A stretch of 64,000 nt of DNA, taken from the NCBI GenBank assembly GCA_039621445.1, contig CP154957.1, forward strand, positions 39,464,654 through 39,528,653, read 5' to 3'. Origin of the DNA: Euglena gracilis (Eukaryota > Euglenida > Euglenophyceae > Euglenales). The notes beneath the pieces are model-generated. The model was given only the letters and a program-made list of their open reading frames with translations, ran no database searches and had not been told where the DNA came from. Position 1 is the stretch's first letter; each line of letters starts with the position of its first letter. Made by a program: the position numbers and the translations under genes. Positions 13,361 through 25,059 of the stretch are shown piece by piece.

Positions 13361-13624
13361 AAAGGCAGCCCCCAACTATGGCCCCCCCCCCGGGAGGCGG
13401 CAAAATTTTTTTTGCGTTAATGATGAAATAGGGTTAGGTGCGCAAAGTAGGGTTAGGGTTAGGCCTAACTTGAACACCGAACACCCGTCTATAAGTTAGG
13501 CCTAACCCTAACCCTAAATCGCGCACCTAACCCTATTCCATCATTAACGCAAAAAACCTATTTTGACCCCCCCTCCCAACCATAGGCCCCCCCGGGGGGG
13601 CCCTATAGTTGGGGGCTGCCTTTT
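13361..13624. repeat. Foldback element carrying TTAGGG units
   Basis: Outer arms aaaggcagcccccaactat and atagttgggggctgccttt. Inner arms gcgttaatgatg and catcattaacgc, with gggttagggttaggcctaac and its complement around a short loop. 264 bp overall. Confidence 0.75.
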
Positions 13625-14242
13625 CAAATTCAAAAAATTTCCAATGAAAATTGAAAAATCGACGGGGAAAAAACACAACAAAGCAAAAAAAATGTGTTTG
13701 AATTTCCAATGTGCACACTGTGACACAACGTGACGAGGGACGTCGGTGGGCACGGTCGGTGAAGAGCAAAGAGGGAAAGAGTGAGGTGAGGTGAGGTGAG
13801 GGGAGATGGGGGCAGAAAGCAGGGGAACAGCCGGCCAGATCGCCTCTGGCAGCAGGGCGGGAGAGGGGAGAGGGGCAGAAATTGATGAGAACAATCAGAC
13901 GGGTGAAAAAAATGGGTTTGTGTCTACACCTCCGTTCGCCACCCGTCAACTGTCACACCCTCAACTCCCCCTAAAAATGCCAATGCCCATGAATGCATTC
14001 CTGCCCTTGTCGGCTCAGCAGCGAGGAAAGCCAACGAATACCAAAAATGGCAAGCAAAAAATGGGCTGCTTTGGCAGAGAAGATGGACGAGGGTTCTCAC
14101 AATAACGAATGGCGGTCTTTAAACATAAACGAACTCCCGTCCCACCGCATTCAGAGGCAATCTGGGGTCAGGTACACCCTTAGCCTGGAACATCCAGCAA
14201 AACAGCGCGGGACGGCATGGGGAGGGGCTACACACTTTACAC

Positions 14243-14320
14243 ACATTTGGTAGATGAGGGAGTCGTAGGTATGTGGGGTTGCCCCCCAGGACAAGACCTC
14301 CAAACAAAAACGTGCTCCTC
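14243..14320 (-). CDS. Probable exon
   Basis: Acceptor atcttatttgcag, donor gtgtaa. Reads GARFCLEVLSWGATPHTYDS then LIYQM, with balanced, protein-like composition. 78 bases, two leading and one trailing. Adjacent to an (AT)n tract. No family recognised. Confidence 0.48.
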
Positions 14321-14388
14321 CTGCAAATAAGATGGCAAATGCTTTGCCATGCTTTGGAACACATTTCCTTAATGAGCAGAAAAAAGCG

Positions 14389-14390
<2 letters not shown>

Positions 14391-14450
<60 letters not shown>
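14391..14450. repeat. (AT)n microsatellite
   Basis: 60 bases of pure AT, next to the candidate exon at 14243-14320. Confidence 0.96.
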
Positions 14451-14452
<2 letters not shown>

Positions 14453-14547
14453 GCCGCAAAAACATATCCCCCAAAATACCACTTGATGGTGATCCACTCC
14501 TTCCAGCAGAGAGAGCTGCTTGTGGCTCACTGAGGTCAAAAAATAAC

Positions 14548-14762
14548 CCCCCCCCAAATAACCTGGCGGGGTGCCAGGTTATTAAAACCAACTTTTGGCC
14601 CTGCCCCCTGCCAGGTTCTTTGGGCCCCTTTTCAGCACCATAAAAGAATTTTGCCTAAAAATGGGGGTGCTAAATTACTGGAACCATCTCTTTTGTCCCT
14701 CCCCCCGCCAAGTAATTCGGCCCCCGCCAGGAGCAAGGACCCCGCCAGGTTATTTGGGGGGG
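14548..14762. mobile_element. Inverted-repeat element, family 5
   Basis: Same organisation as 21909-22137 but with the inner segments in opposite orientation. Confidence 0.7.
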
Positions 14763-15089
14763 TCGCTGAGCTCTTATCTCTTTAGAGTAAGAGCAAAGCT
14801 TACCCCTGGGGAAAAGGGGGGGGGGTCCAACCCCCCCTCCCCCGGCCCCCCCCCCTCTGGGTAGACCGTGAAAACGTGGATTATCACCATGACCCCGGCT
14901 CGGTTCCCGGAACTTTTTTCCAGTCGCGAGCGACTGGATTCCTAGTTTCCGAATCACCCTGGGTTGACCCCCAGCTCCCCACCATGCCCGAGTTATTCGC
15001 GCGAAGGGGTCCAAACTGGGTAAGATCGGCACGCCCCCCTTTTTAAGCCCCCCCCCCTTTGGACTCTGCCATTTCGGCCAAAAAAATGT

Positions 15090-15480
15090 CAATTTTCAAA
15101 ATTTCTCCAAAATGAAGCCACATCAAAGGAAATGTCCGGAGACCTAATTTGAAGCCCTCGGAATGCTCTATCCAGCCATATTTTGATTTCCCCGCAACTC
15201 CCCGCCTAGCCCGAGATATGGCCGTCCGTTTTCGGTCAATATGGCTGTTCTGTACACTTTTCCCACTGTTCGACTTTTTTAGCAATTTTCGGGGGGTGGG
15301 GGTCAAAAAATCAATGTTTTCAAAATTTCTCGAAAATGATGCAAAATCAAAGGAAATCTATGGAGACGTAAATTGAAGCCCTTGGAACGCTCTATCTATT
15401 GGTATTTTGGCTTCCACGCAGCTCACTGCCCAACCCGAGATACGGGCGTTTTCGGCCAATTTTACGCCATTTTGACTTTT
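15090..15480. repeat. Two-copy dispersed repeat
   Basis: The sequence around atcaaaggaaat, then gaagccct, then ccgcaactcc occurs near 15115 and again near 15340. A third copy is at about 2860-3010. Confidence 0.65.
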
Positions 15481-15539
15481 TCCACTGTCCGACTTGGCTG
15501 CTTTTGGCCAAAAAAATCAAAAAAAATCGAAATTTTTTT

Positions 15540-16130
15540 TACCCGAAACGATGTTTTTTTGGCCTCCCGGACCCGGGAAAACTGTTTTTTTGGGCCGAAA
15601 ATGAGCGTTTTTCGACCCACCAGGCCCCGTTTTGGGTCGCCCGTTTTGGGACTTGGGTCAAAGCCGGGTCAAAAAAGTCGAAAAAATCGAAAAAAATTTT
15701 GCCTCAAACGATGTTTTTTTGGCCTCCGGATCTAGGAAAACTGTTTTTGAGCTGAAAATGAGTGTTTTTCGACGCGCCAGCACCCCGTTTTGGGCCGCCA
15801 ACCCATTCACCTTGGGTCATTTTCGGGTCAAAAAAGTCGAAAAAAATCGAAAAATTTTTTTTGCCCCAAGCGATGCTTTTTCGCCTCCCGGACCCGGAAA
15901 AACTGCTTTTGAGCCGAAAATGAGCGTTTTTCGACCCGCCAGCACCCCGTTTTGGGCCGCCAACCCATAGACCTTGGGTCATTTTCGGGTCAAAAAAGTC
16001 GAAAAAAATCGAATTTTTTTTTGCCCGAAAGGATGCCCCCTGGCCTCCTGCACCCGGAAAAACTGTTTTTGAGCCGAAAATGAGCATTTTTTTTTGGACC
16101 CCCTGGCCTCCCGTTTCGGGCGCAAAACCC
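15540..16130. repeat. Satellite-like tandem array, period about 160 bp
   Basis: The motif aaaatgagcgtttttcgacc or close variants recurs at about 15600, 15757, 15919 and 16079 (spacing 157-162). Each unit includes gggtcaaaaaagtcgaaaaa. Confidence 0.82.
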
Positions 16131-16391
16131 TTGCATTTCAGTCCAAAGAGCTCCATGCAGTGAGCCGGTTTATATGGGGGGGGTCAATGAAGGGGTGGGG
16201 GCGCGCTTATTACGCTCAGCACTTTCAAAACCTGGTTTACTGGAGGGGGGGGGTGCAAAACGAAGCCCAAACTAGACATGACTGGGTGCAGCCCTTGACA
16301 CAACAGTCTCTTTAAAACACTCATGGGCATCCATCCCAAAGCGATGGCAGCCATGCGGGTGGGGAGGCTTGCAGGGTCGTTGTGGCCCGCC

Positions 16392-16804
16392 CAGGGTTCG
16401 ATATAAAATCAAACAGGGGGGACCCCAGATATTGGGGCTCCTCGGACTTGGGGGGTTGAATTCTTGTCTGTTGAGATGTGGAATTATTTGTTTCAGGGTA
16501 AACCCCAATCACTGGGACCCCCTCCTGCGAAGGAATGGGGGGCACCCCACCTAAACAGCAACATGGCCAAAATGACCGAGATTTTTGACCCTGGAATCGA
16601 CCCAAAATGCCACTTTCGGGCAAAAATTGTCCAAATTGCAAAAAAAATTTCGGCGAAAAACGCCAGAAAAAAAATTGATCTTTTTGGGGGAGCCCCAAGA
16701 ACCTCCCCCAAATCCCCAGGGTTGGTCTGGACTCCGCAGCGGTCGGGGTGGGGGGACACCCCCCACCTACCTGGAGCCTGACAACTTCCTCATATCGAAT
16801 CCTG
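16392..16804. mobile_element. hAT-like MITE, family 1, older copy
   Basis: Diverged termini (cagggttcgatata, and tatcgaatcctg) with flanks GGCCCGCC and GGCCCAGC agreeing at 6 of 8. The core is clearly related. Confidence 0.75.
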
Positions 16805-16887
16805 GGCCCAGCTCCTCAATGGGCTATTGGGCGGTGGTTTGGTGGCACCCCAAATGGTCGCATGCACACCCCTGCAACATTGCTTAC

Positions 16888-16935
16888 TGGCAGCATCACC
16901 CCTGGAGTGAAGCCCTTCTTCCCAAATGGCACTGC
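16888..16935 (-). CDS. Possible small exon
   Basis: 48 bases, acceptor tccgcttcattgcag, donor gtaagc, reading AVPFGKKGFTPGVMLP in phase 0. Supported mainly by splice signals. Confidence 0.38.
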
Positions 16936-17082
16936 CTGCAATGAAGCGGACCCTCCCCCTGAAAAGGCTGCTTTTTGCAGAGCTAAACTTTGAATCGAAT
17001 TTAGGTCAGGGGTTTTTTTTAAGACCGGGGGGAGGGAAGGCTGCTGGGAAATGAATGAAACTGTTTGTTTCGCCTTAAATGA

Positions 17083-17243
17083 CGCCCTCGTTTCGCGGAA
17101 ATCAAACCCATCGGATTTGAAAGCTCCTTCAAAATGCCAAAGCACTGGGTATCAAATCAAAAACGACTGGAATCCCTCACATGAATGCCACAAATTACTT
17201 TCCGACAAGTCTTTTTCAGTCCAGCCTGGCTTTGCTGGGGTTT
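17083..17243. repeat. Dispersed direct repeat (pairs with 21287-21446)
   Basis: About 160 bp including cggatttgaaagctccttca and atgccacaaattactttccg is repeated in the same orientation at 21287-21446 with few differences. Confidence 0.85.
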
Positions 17244-17769
17244 GCAGGCTTACATCTCTTGAAGGATTCTGGGGGGCTAGGACTAGAAATTTGTGATGGC
17301 TAGCCTGCCCCCCCGCCCCTGGGGGGGGGGGGGGGGCTGGTCCCGGCTGGATCTGAGCTGGGCCGGGCCGGGCCGAAATCGAATCAAAATAACCTGCAAA
17401 ATATCATTTTGGAAAAAATGAGCATCTGACAACCCCAAATAACGCCCAAAACGCCCCCCAAACACCATTTTGGGGCATTTTCTGAATACTTTTCCCTGGC
17501 CCAATTTGTGTGGCGAATGGCCAGGGACCCCCTACACCAGTGCTCCTGTGTTGCTCCGCCTGGTCAGATGAGGAACTCTGCAGCAGCCCCCCAGGGGGGG
17601 GTCTGCAAACCTTAAAGAGATGTATGTTTGCAGCGCGGCTTGGGGAGGTGCTGGCACGTAAATCAGGGGTGAGTCTTGGACGAGGCCTTTGAAGCCAACA
17701 GAAACATTGATTTCGAACGACCAATGGACCAGAGGGGCCGAACCCCTCACCAGCCCAGGGTCGACTCAA

Positions 17770-17903
17770 GCAGGGGTTTGGCCTTGGTGGGCTCTTGGGG
17801 GAAGGGCGGCCAACTGGCCGGGCAGCTCGTCCGGCGCACGAACGCCAATGGAGCACATCCGCCACTTCAGGCCACACTGGTAGCACACAAAATAGGCGAA
17901 GCC
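17770..17903 (-). CDS. Probable exon, Cys-x2-Cys containing
   Basis: Acceptor cctcctcccctcacag. Reads GFAYFVCYQCGLKWRMCSIG, then VRAPDELPGQLAALPPRAHQ before a stop at about 17770. The coding part may end earlier at a weak donor after CSIG. The C-Y-Q-C-G-L-K-W-R core faintly resembles a CW-type zinc finger, but the later metal ligands are not visible. Confidence 0.48.
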
Positions 17904-18872
17904 CTGTGAGGGGAGGAGGGGTGTGCAGCCAGAGGTTGGGATCAAATTTTGGCTTTTGTTTCACAGGGTAGTACACAATCAACCGAGAGACAAAGGCACG
18001 GTGTGGGGACTGCAGCTATTACTGTTGGAAGGAAAGAAATATGGAGAAAAATCCCCGGGAAGCTTTTGGGATTATTTGTCTGATTCTTTTAACAGCTTTT
18101 TGTGGTGAACCCCTAAATCAACTGAAACAACAATGCACTCATCACAACCCAGCAAATCCCCCTCTGGCAGTAGCGTGGGTTGTGCTTATAATGGGTGAGC
18201 ATTTATCTGGACCCTGCGCTTGTAGCGTCCCCATGCGTCTATCGGGGGGGGTTATGTTTTCTACTTCCGTCTACCAATTGTGTTGACCCTCTCATTGACT
18301 GTTGATTACTCCCTTGAGACCATACCCACATGCTCAGGCGGTGGATCTTGCACTTGGAATATTTTGCTTTGTCGGGCTGGGAAAATGCTCAAATCGACAT
18401 TTTCTTTTACGAAACACTGGAACCCAAACCAAAACATGGTTGTTGCACACCTCAAGGTCCCCATCGGGCAACACAAAGGTTTTGTGTGCATCCAACCTAT
18501 TTGACAGACAAGAACATGAAGCTGCCGCTCCGGATGTACTACACAGCTTGTTAAGAACATCAGTTCGATGCTGGCTCATGCCCATGGGTATTGGTGTGTA
18601 CGTGCTGCCTGAAACTTGCCGGGGGTTGCATACGCGTATTTGCGCACACAGTCACTTGCACAAAAAAGCAAGACGTCCAAAATGGCACTTAAGCCTTCCG
18701 CCAAAGAAAACCCTGGACCGCCCTCGACCACTTAACCTTACCCACCAATAGGAAGCGGAAACATGCTTCCCCCGCCAAGTGGCCAAGTGGTCTCCAGCGG
18801 ATGATTGTTGCTACAGGTCTTCTTTTGGATACATTTGTTATGTTGTCTTGAAGACGTTGTATGATGTCCTAC

Positions 18873-18908
18873 GTTGATGAGGTTGGCGTCAGGCTTGAAG
18901 GTGCCAAC
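18873..18908 (-). CDS. Possible small exon
   Basis: 36 bases reading VGTFKPDANLIN, between a long polypyrimidine acceptor (cacaacag) and donor gtagga. Third positions mostly C. Phase 0 at both ends, compatible with the candidate at 17770-17903. No family recognised. Confidence 0.33.
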
Positions 18909-19736
18909 CTGTTGTGACATGAGGTGGAGGAAGCGGAGAACCGCTTCATTAAAAAGTTTCACAGGAAGCGGAAGCCCGCTTCCGCCGATGCCAAAACTCA
19001 AAAATTATGAGCACTTTTGGCTATTACCAAAAGGTCAGTAGGAAGCGATTTTCGGATTCCCGCTTCCCCTCCTACACCATTAAAAAATCTCCAAAACTTT
19101 CAAGTCAACTCTGGCACCCAAAATTTTTGATGGTTTTGGTGCTGATTTCAGGGTCAAAATCCAATTTGTTCAGTCAAATTTTCCATGGGGAATTTACGCC
19201 GCCTAAATTTGTTCCTCAAAATACCCAGTTGTAATTGTTGGTGTGACGGGGTTTGGTGTGATCCACCATCAGGGTGCGGGGACTGGCGGTGTTTGCAACC
19301 ACCAGCCTGGAACGACATGTGAACATTGCACGGCACAATCAGGCGCACGTGTGCACAGAGGGACACCCCCCCTCTTCACGCGCAGCTGCGCACGATCTGA
19401 AACCCCGGTTGCGCCATACACGCACGCCTGAGGGTAATTCCTAGTCTATGTGCGTGCGATCTGGCCCCTCCAGTCTGGGGCATGCCTTGGTGCTGGGGTC
19501 CCCAGCACTAGCGGCGACACTGAGAGCCTGGTTCTGCCTGGTTCTGCCTGGTTCTTGTTTGTGGGCAGGGCTTCCAAACAGGGGCCGCGAGGTCGAAGAG
19601 CTGGGGGGTGCCCAACACGTTCCCATGCGCACGACATTTGTCTGTTTATTTGTTTGTTTGAAATATCACCCCTCTGCCTGGGGTTTTATCCCGGGCCACC
19701 CCTCATGCAGGCCTCAATCGTGTGCAAATGCGCACG

Positions 19737-19737
<1 letters not shown>

Positions 19738-19789
<52 letters not shown>
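19738..19789. repeat. (GT)n microsatellite
   Basis: About 50 bases of pure GT. Confidence 0.95.
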
Positions 19790-19790
<1 letters not shown>

Positions 19791-21286
19791 GCAGGCACAG
19801 GTGCGCGCAGTTCGGTGCTGAATGCGGATCCCTCTGGTTCGGGGTATCCAGCACGGGCGGCGGAGGGCTTGCGTTCCTGTCACCTGCTGTGTGTTCCGCA
19901 GTTTTTCGGTGGCTGACTCGTTGCCTGACAGCCATTGGGGGGTTAATGGGTTAGTGGCTAAGACTACATGTCACCGTTGGCCCACTGCTCCCAGGCACTG
20001 TACCCCGGGCAGCTGAGGCATCGACATTGGCCACGGCTGAGGGGTCTTTGGTGGCCAGGGTCGCGCACATGTGTGCACGATTGGGGGTGTCTGAGGAAAG
20101 AATCACATGTCTGAAACGACGTGTACATGGGGTGTTTTTACCTCATTAAGCGGCACGGAGGAAAACCCCCGCACCCTAATTCTGAAACGCACCCAAACGC
20201 CCTGATTTATGGCAATAGCCGACAACCAGTACAACAGTCGGCAGGTCTGATTTTGACATACTGAAATAACCCCCCTCCACAGACCCAGCTTCCGGATTGC
20301 ACCAACACGAATGCTGGTCGAAATCGGACTTGCAAAAAAAAGAGGGGATCCTGGGCCAAAAATCAGAAAACTATGCCCTGCCAATGTAATTTCCTTTGGG
20401 AGCAAGGGTGCGGCTGCCAAAAACGGTCATCATTTCTCGCACTTTTTGGCCCGGCAGAAGAATCACTGCGCCCCCACAAACACTGGCGCCCCACGAACAC
20501 TGCGCTTTGAATTGAAAGTGAAGGCGTCTCCATTCCCACAACACAGTGTGCCGCTGAACACGGATGCAGTTGCACATGCATGGAAATGCACGCCGCAGAC
20601 GGCCCACCTTCAATAGAGGGGTGGTTGGGACCCCCCACCGACCTCAAAACCTTATGGAATAAACAGAAAAATGATTCAGCTGAGATAATAGGAAGATTGC
20701 ACATGCACAAAGTTGATATTCTGAAACTCTTCATTTTGGAGGGAAGAAATCAATCAGTCACAGGGGGTTACATGTCATCTATCCTTCCCACGCAACTCTC
20801 AAACCGATGACTCGAAAACGACCGGTTATGCGGGCAGGAGAAAAGACATGCAAATTTGCACATGGTGCAGAGACAAACTTTCTCCTGTCATAGAGCGTAT
20901 TCTATTGAACATTACGCATTACCTGCAACCAGAATTTCTGCACCACGCAATTGTTGCAAAAACTTTGCATCCACAATGGTCAGTGTGTGCAAGTGCATGC
21001 CAATTGTTTCCCATTCAGAAACCTTGCCTGTCCAACCTGCCACTTACAATCTTTATTCTTAGAACCAAATAGCAGGTGTTATATATCATGTGGTAAAAAG
21101 AGTATATTTCCTAAATTTCAGATGAATCAGGGATGGTGACACACATATGATACACAAAAAATTTTCGATATGATACACATATTTTGGCCATTTTCGCCCC
21201 CCCCCCCCGAAAGCCCGAAATCCGTTACCGTCCAGCCGCCCTTTGGGCGGCTCGGAAATAAATAATATAATAACGACTTCAGCGAC

Positions 21287-21446
21287 GCCCTCGTTTTGCG
21301 GGAATCTAACCCATCGGATTTGAAAGCTCCTTCAAAATGCCAAAGCACTGGGTTTCACATCAAAAACGACTGGAATCTCTCACATGAATGCCACAAATTA
21401 CTTTCCGACAAGTCTCTTTCAGCCCAGCCTGGCTTTGCTGGGCTGG
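21287..21446. repeat. Dispersed direct repeat (pairs with 17083-17243)
   Basis: Second copy. Both stop at gccagcctggctttgctgggstyle sequence, after which the loci differ. Confidence 0.8.
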
Positions 21447-21530
21447 CCCCAAAGTTTACACCAGCTGACCCTGGTCGAGGGGAGGGGTTTTGCAGCGCGG
21501 ATGGGAGGTGGTGGCTGGAAAAAAGGTGCC

Positions 21531-21568
21531 ACACCCACACCCACACCCACACCCACACCCACACCCAG
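21531..21568. repeat. (CCCACA)n repeat
   Basis: Six units of cccaca. Confidence 0.9.
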
Positions 21569-21908
21569 CTGTTGTTCACTCTCCACCACACCCAGCCACA
21601 CCACCCACTGACACACACACACTTTGACACACCCGCTTTGCACGCAAGCGTTTCCAGTGCTTGACGTGGCCACAACTGGGCGCGTCGTGGGCCGGAGTGT
21701 AATACTCGGCCAAGAAATCCTCCTCTTCATCAAATTGCTTGTTACATTGCTGCTTCTGATGGAGAGGGTGGAAAAAGCAATGTGATTTCTTCTCAAAACA
21801 AAGAATTGTTTGGTGGACCCCTTAGAAAGCTGCTGTTCTGAACATACAATTATACATCCATCCATCCATATATATATATTCATATATATCCATACATCCA
21901 TACATATA

Positions 21909-22137
21909 ACCCCCCCCCCCCAAATAACCTGGCGGGGTCCTTGCTCCTGGCGGGCCGAATAACTTGGCGGGGGGGGGGAGGGGCAAAAAAGATGGTTCCA
22001 GTAACTTGGCGGGGTCCATTTTAGGCAAAATTCCTTTACGGCACTGAAAAAGTGGCCCAAATAACCTGGGGGGGGGCAGGGCCAAAAGTTGGTTCCAATA
22101 ACCTGGCACCCCGCAAGGTTATTTGGGGAGGGTTATA
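21909..22137. mobile_element. Inverted-repeat element, family 5
   Basis: Left ccaaataacctggcggggt, right accccgcaaggttatttgg, with internal half-repeats (ataacttggcgggg). Related copies at 14548-14762 and 25545-25760 and a fragment at 31270-31340. No target duplication could be assigned because the ends are C/G runs. Confidence 0.72.
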
Positions 22138-22585
22138 CACAACCCCCCCCCCCAGGCGCTGGGCCCAGGCCATGATTGAAGGTGAGGCCAGGGGGGCCAA
22201 CCTCAGGGGGTCATATTTGCATGTTAAGCGTTTTGGCAGCCACGTGCAGAAGGCCAAAAGCCAACTCTAGGGGGGGGGGGCAAATTTGCATGTAAGGAGG
22301 AGGGGGGCACAAAAGGGGGGGCACAAAAAATATACGCATAAAAAACGCAAGTTGCATGTAAAATCCTTTAGGAGCTCCGCCGGGATGTACACTTTCTTCT
22401 GGAGAGGACTTACAAAAATTTCGGCTCTGCTGGGGTACATTTTTCATTTTGCATAAAATATGGATTTTTTTTTACATTTGCGTTCCCCCTGTTGAAAAAC
22501 CAGTCAGTCACTGCCTCCGGGGGCGGTGGCCACTTTGGAAGCCCAAAGAAATTTGACCACAAATGTGAGAATTTTTTTCCTGGTG

Positions 22586-22965
22586 CCTTCGGCGCGCGGG
22601 GGGGGGGGGGGGTGGGGGGTGTGTGGGAGGGGGGGGGGGGGGGGGGTAGGGGGGGGGGTCTAGGGGGGTGGGTCCACTTCATGATTTGTTTTGCTGACCC
22701 CCCCCCCTTGGGAGAGGGGTCCAGGCCAAAAACCCAGGGGGGGGGATTTTTTTTTTTTTTTCTTTGGAGGGGGGGTTTTTGGGGTGGTTGGGGTTTTTTG
22801 GGGGTTGGTGTTGTGTTTTTTTCTTTTTTTTTTTTTGTTTGTTTTTTTTTTTTGTGGGGGGGGGGGTTGTTTGGGGGTTTTTTTGTGGGTTGTTTTGTGT
22901 TTTCTTTTTTTTTGTGTTCGTTTTTTGTTGGGGTGGAGGTTTGTTTTTTTTTTTTTTTTTTGAGC
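22586..22965. repeat. G/T-only low-complexity block
   Basis: The plus strand is almost entirely G and T, first G-run rich, then T-run rich. The open frames across it are compositional artefacts. Confidence 0.9.
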
Positions 22966-23501
22966 AGTCACTCTGAAAAAACCACCATCAATCACAACCA
23001 GCAGTCCCCCCCCCCCAAGGGGAGTCGGCCCGTGACCAAGCGACTGGATGCTCCTGAACCACAATCACTTTGTCAGGGCTTGATGGGTAGTGCCCGAATA
23101 ACGGGACAGGGGGGAAGGTCAAAAAGATGGTGCCAATAACGGGACCCCGCCCCGTTATTTGGGGGGGGGGGTTTAATGCAAACACCCCATTATAAAAACC
23201 TTCGGGTGGATTGAAAGAATGAAATATTTCTTTCATCATCTTCTTGGATGAAAGAAATCCAAGAATATTGGATTTCTTGGAAACCCGATATTTCTTATAC
23301 TCGACCCCCTCCACTGAGAATGCAGCGCTGTTGGCGGCATACATTCTTTTTTAAAAAAACATCATTTTGATTGTAAAAAGCATTTTAAATCATCACAAAA
23401 GCACGGTGTGCTTTACCAAAGAAAGCACTGAGGGGACTCCAAAAAACCAATGGGGTGGACACACCTTAAGCAATGGCATGCCCTGGACCCATCATCCGGA
23501 T

Positions 23502-23809
23502 CAGGCTGTTTTGTTTACCGACCCCAGGGGGGGGGGTCCGGAGTGCCTTGGGGTGCCTGCCCAGGCAGGCACTCCCCCCCCCCCCCCCCCCGTGAGGGGT
23601 CGGATTTCGGCCTGTGCCCGGCACATTCCTTTGAAAATAGGCCATTTTTGGCTCCCCGGCGCCAAAGGCTTTGCTGCTAGGGCACTTTTGGCCGTGTGCC
23701 CCCCCCTCCCCAGGGGGGGGGGGTTGGATCGGGAGTGTCTTGGAGTGCTTGTCCAGGCAGGCACCGCCCCCTGGGGTGGGGTTGGCACCACCTTAAAAAA
23801 AACAGCCTG
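23502..23809. mobile_element. hAT-like MITE, family 2
   Basis: Ends caggctgttttgttta and its inverse aaaaaacagcctg. Perfect 8-base duplication ATCCGGAT at 23494-23501 and 23810-23817. 308 bp. Confidence 0.9.
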
Positions 23810-23910
23810 ATCCGGATTTTGACAAAGAGAGAAAACAAAGAGAGTGTCAGATGGGGCCCAGAAAACATTCATTGGATACCACAAGATCCCAAATGAAGAT
23901 GAGCTAATTA

Positions 23911-24373
23911 CCCCCCCCCCAAATGTAAAGCTCCCTGTGTGCACTGTGGCTGTTTTTTTGGTGCCTTTATCCCTTCTTCTGGCCTGGCGCTGTTGTTGCT
24001 GCTGTTGGCCCTGGCTTCATATTTAGACGAGATTTCAAGACCCTCAGGGGGGGGCTTTGTATTTGGGGGGGGCTTTATATTTGGGGGGAAATCAAACTTT
24101 TTCGGATGGCCTCTATGACCTTCGGCGGCCTTCAATTGTGGCCAAATACCAATTTTATGCCAAATTTTCGTTGTGTACCTTCTATTTTTCGCTAAAATGT
24201 GCAACTCTTATCCAAAATGGAGCATTTCTGGTGAAAAAAAATGTTGTATCCACCCAAAATGCTTCGAGTTTTTCTTGAATGACACCATCGCCTGGCTCCA
24301 CCGGGGGGGGGGAGGCTTTATATTTGGGTGGCAAAACCAAACCCCCCAGGGGGGTTTTATATTTGGGGGGGGT
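23911..24373. mobile_element. Inverted-repeat element, family 6
   Basis: Diverged copy of 33721-34083, with internal tatatttgggg half-sites. Confidence 0.68.
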
Positions 24374-25059
24374 ATAAAAAAAGCCACAAAAACATATCCC
24401 TCAAAACACCACTTGATGGTAATTCACTCCTTCAAGACAGAGTTGCTTGTTGCTCACCGAGGCCAACAAATATTGCTTAAGCGCTTTTTGGGGGGGGTTA
24501 ACTTCCTGGGAGACAATACACCCGTTGCTCGTTTTTTTTTTGCATCTGGGCAAGGGGGGGGGGAGAGGGTCCAGGGCGGGAGAAAAGGCTGCTGGCTGGC
24601 TGGGTCTGAATCCGGAACAGGGGTTTTCCTCCGGAGGGGGTCCAGCCTCCAGCTGGCAAAAGGGCTGCTGGCTGGAAACGAGCTGCTGGCTGGACGGGGG
24701 GGGGTCCGGGGCTGGAGGAGCTGTGCCGGGCTGGGTCGATGAAAAACAAAATTTTATAAAATACAAAACAACATTTTTTGCCTTCTCGACATTTTGATGG
24801 CTGGAGCTAGATCAAAGCTGGGGGGCTGTGATGGAGGAAGCTGCGATGAGGGAAAAAAATGCAGGGATAAATGAGCTGGGCAGCCAAGTTGGCTGGCCAG
24901 CCTGCGGCCGGCTGGCCCGGCCTCCGGCCAGGCTGGACCTGACTTAATTTCACTCGACCCCCTGGAGGGGGGGGGGCTCCCAGCCCGAATTCGGGCTGCT
25001 GGCTGGATTTGAGCTGCTGCCTGGCTGGACCCCCCTCCCCGGGGGATGGGGTCCCCTCC

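Larger units (their letters stand above)
5740..14230. other. Repeat-rich stretch without supported exons
   Basis: Contains MITEs at 5997, 8340 and 9192, gggtttata-type inverted repeats near 7150-7410, the CCATTTTAGG tracts and the foldback element. I see no exon with both splice sites and frame support. Confidence 0.5.
18909..25050. other. Repeat-rich stretch without supported exons
   Basis: Holds (GT)n, the 160-bp direct repeat, families 2, 5 and 6 and the G/T block. A possible exon near 20570-20670 (VLRSVGGPNHPSIEG) is too weak to call. Confidence 0.5.

Noticed and set aside
17770-17903. CW-type zinc finger
   Set aside because: Only the C-x2-C-x2-K-W-R start resembles the family; the later conserved Trp and Cys ligands are not visible in the exon.
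18738-19001. PPR-like repeat (AVLRFLHLMSQQVGTFKPDA)
   Set aside because: Single partial resemblance with no second repeat; an exon acceptor splits it, leaving only the small candidate at 18873-18908.
20848-21072. 75-codon plus-strand frame with ordinary composition
   Set aside because: No splice sites or codon bias, and opposite in strand to all supported exons.
22492-23139. Phe/Gly-rich 215-codon plus-strand frame
   Set aside because: Composition follows directly from the G/T-only block; no codon-position bias.
23502-23809. CRISPR-like palindromic repeats (tgcctgcccaggcaggca)
   Set aside because: Only two internal palindromes within a transposon with target duplications; no regular spacers, and the genome is eukaryotic.
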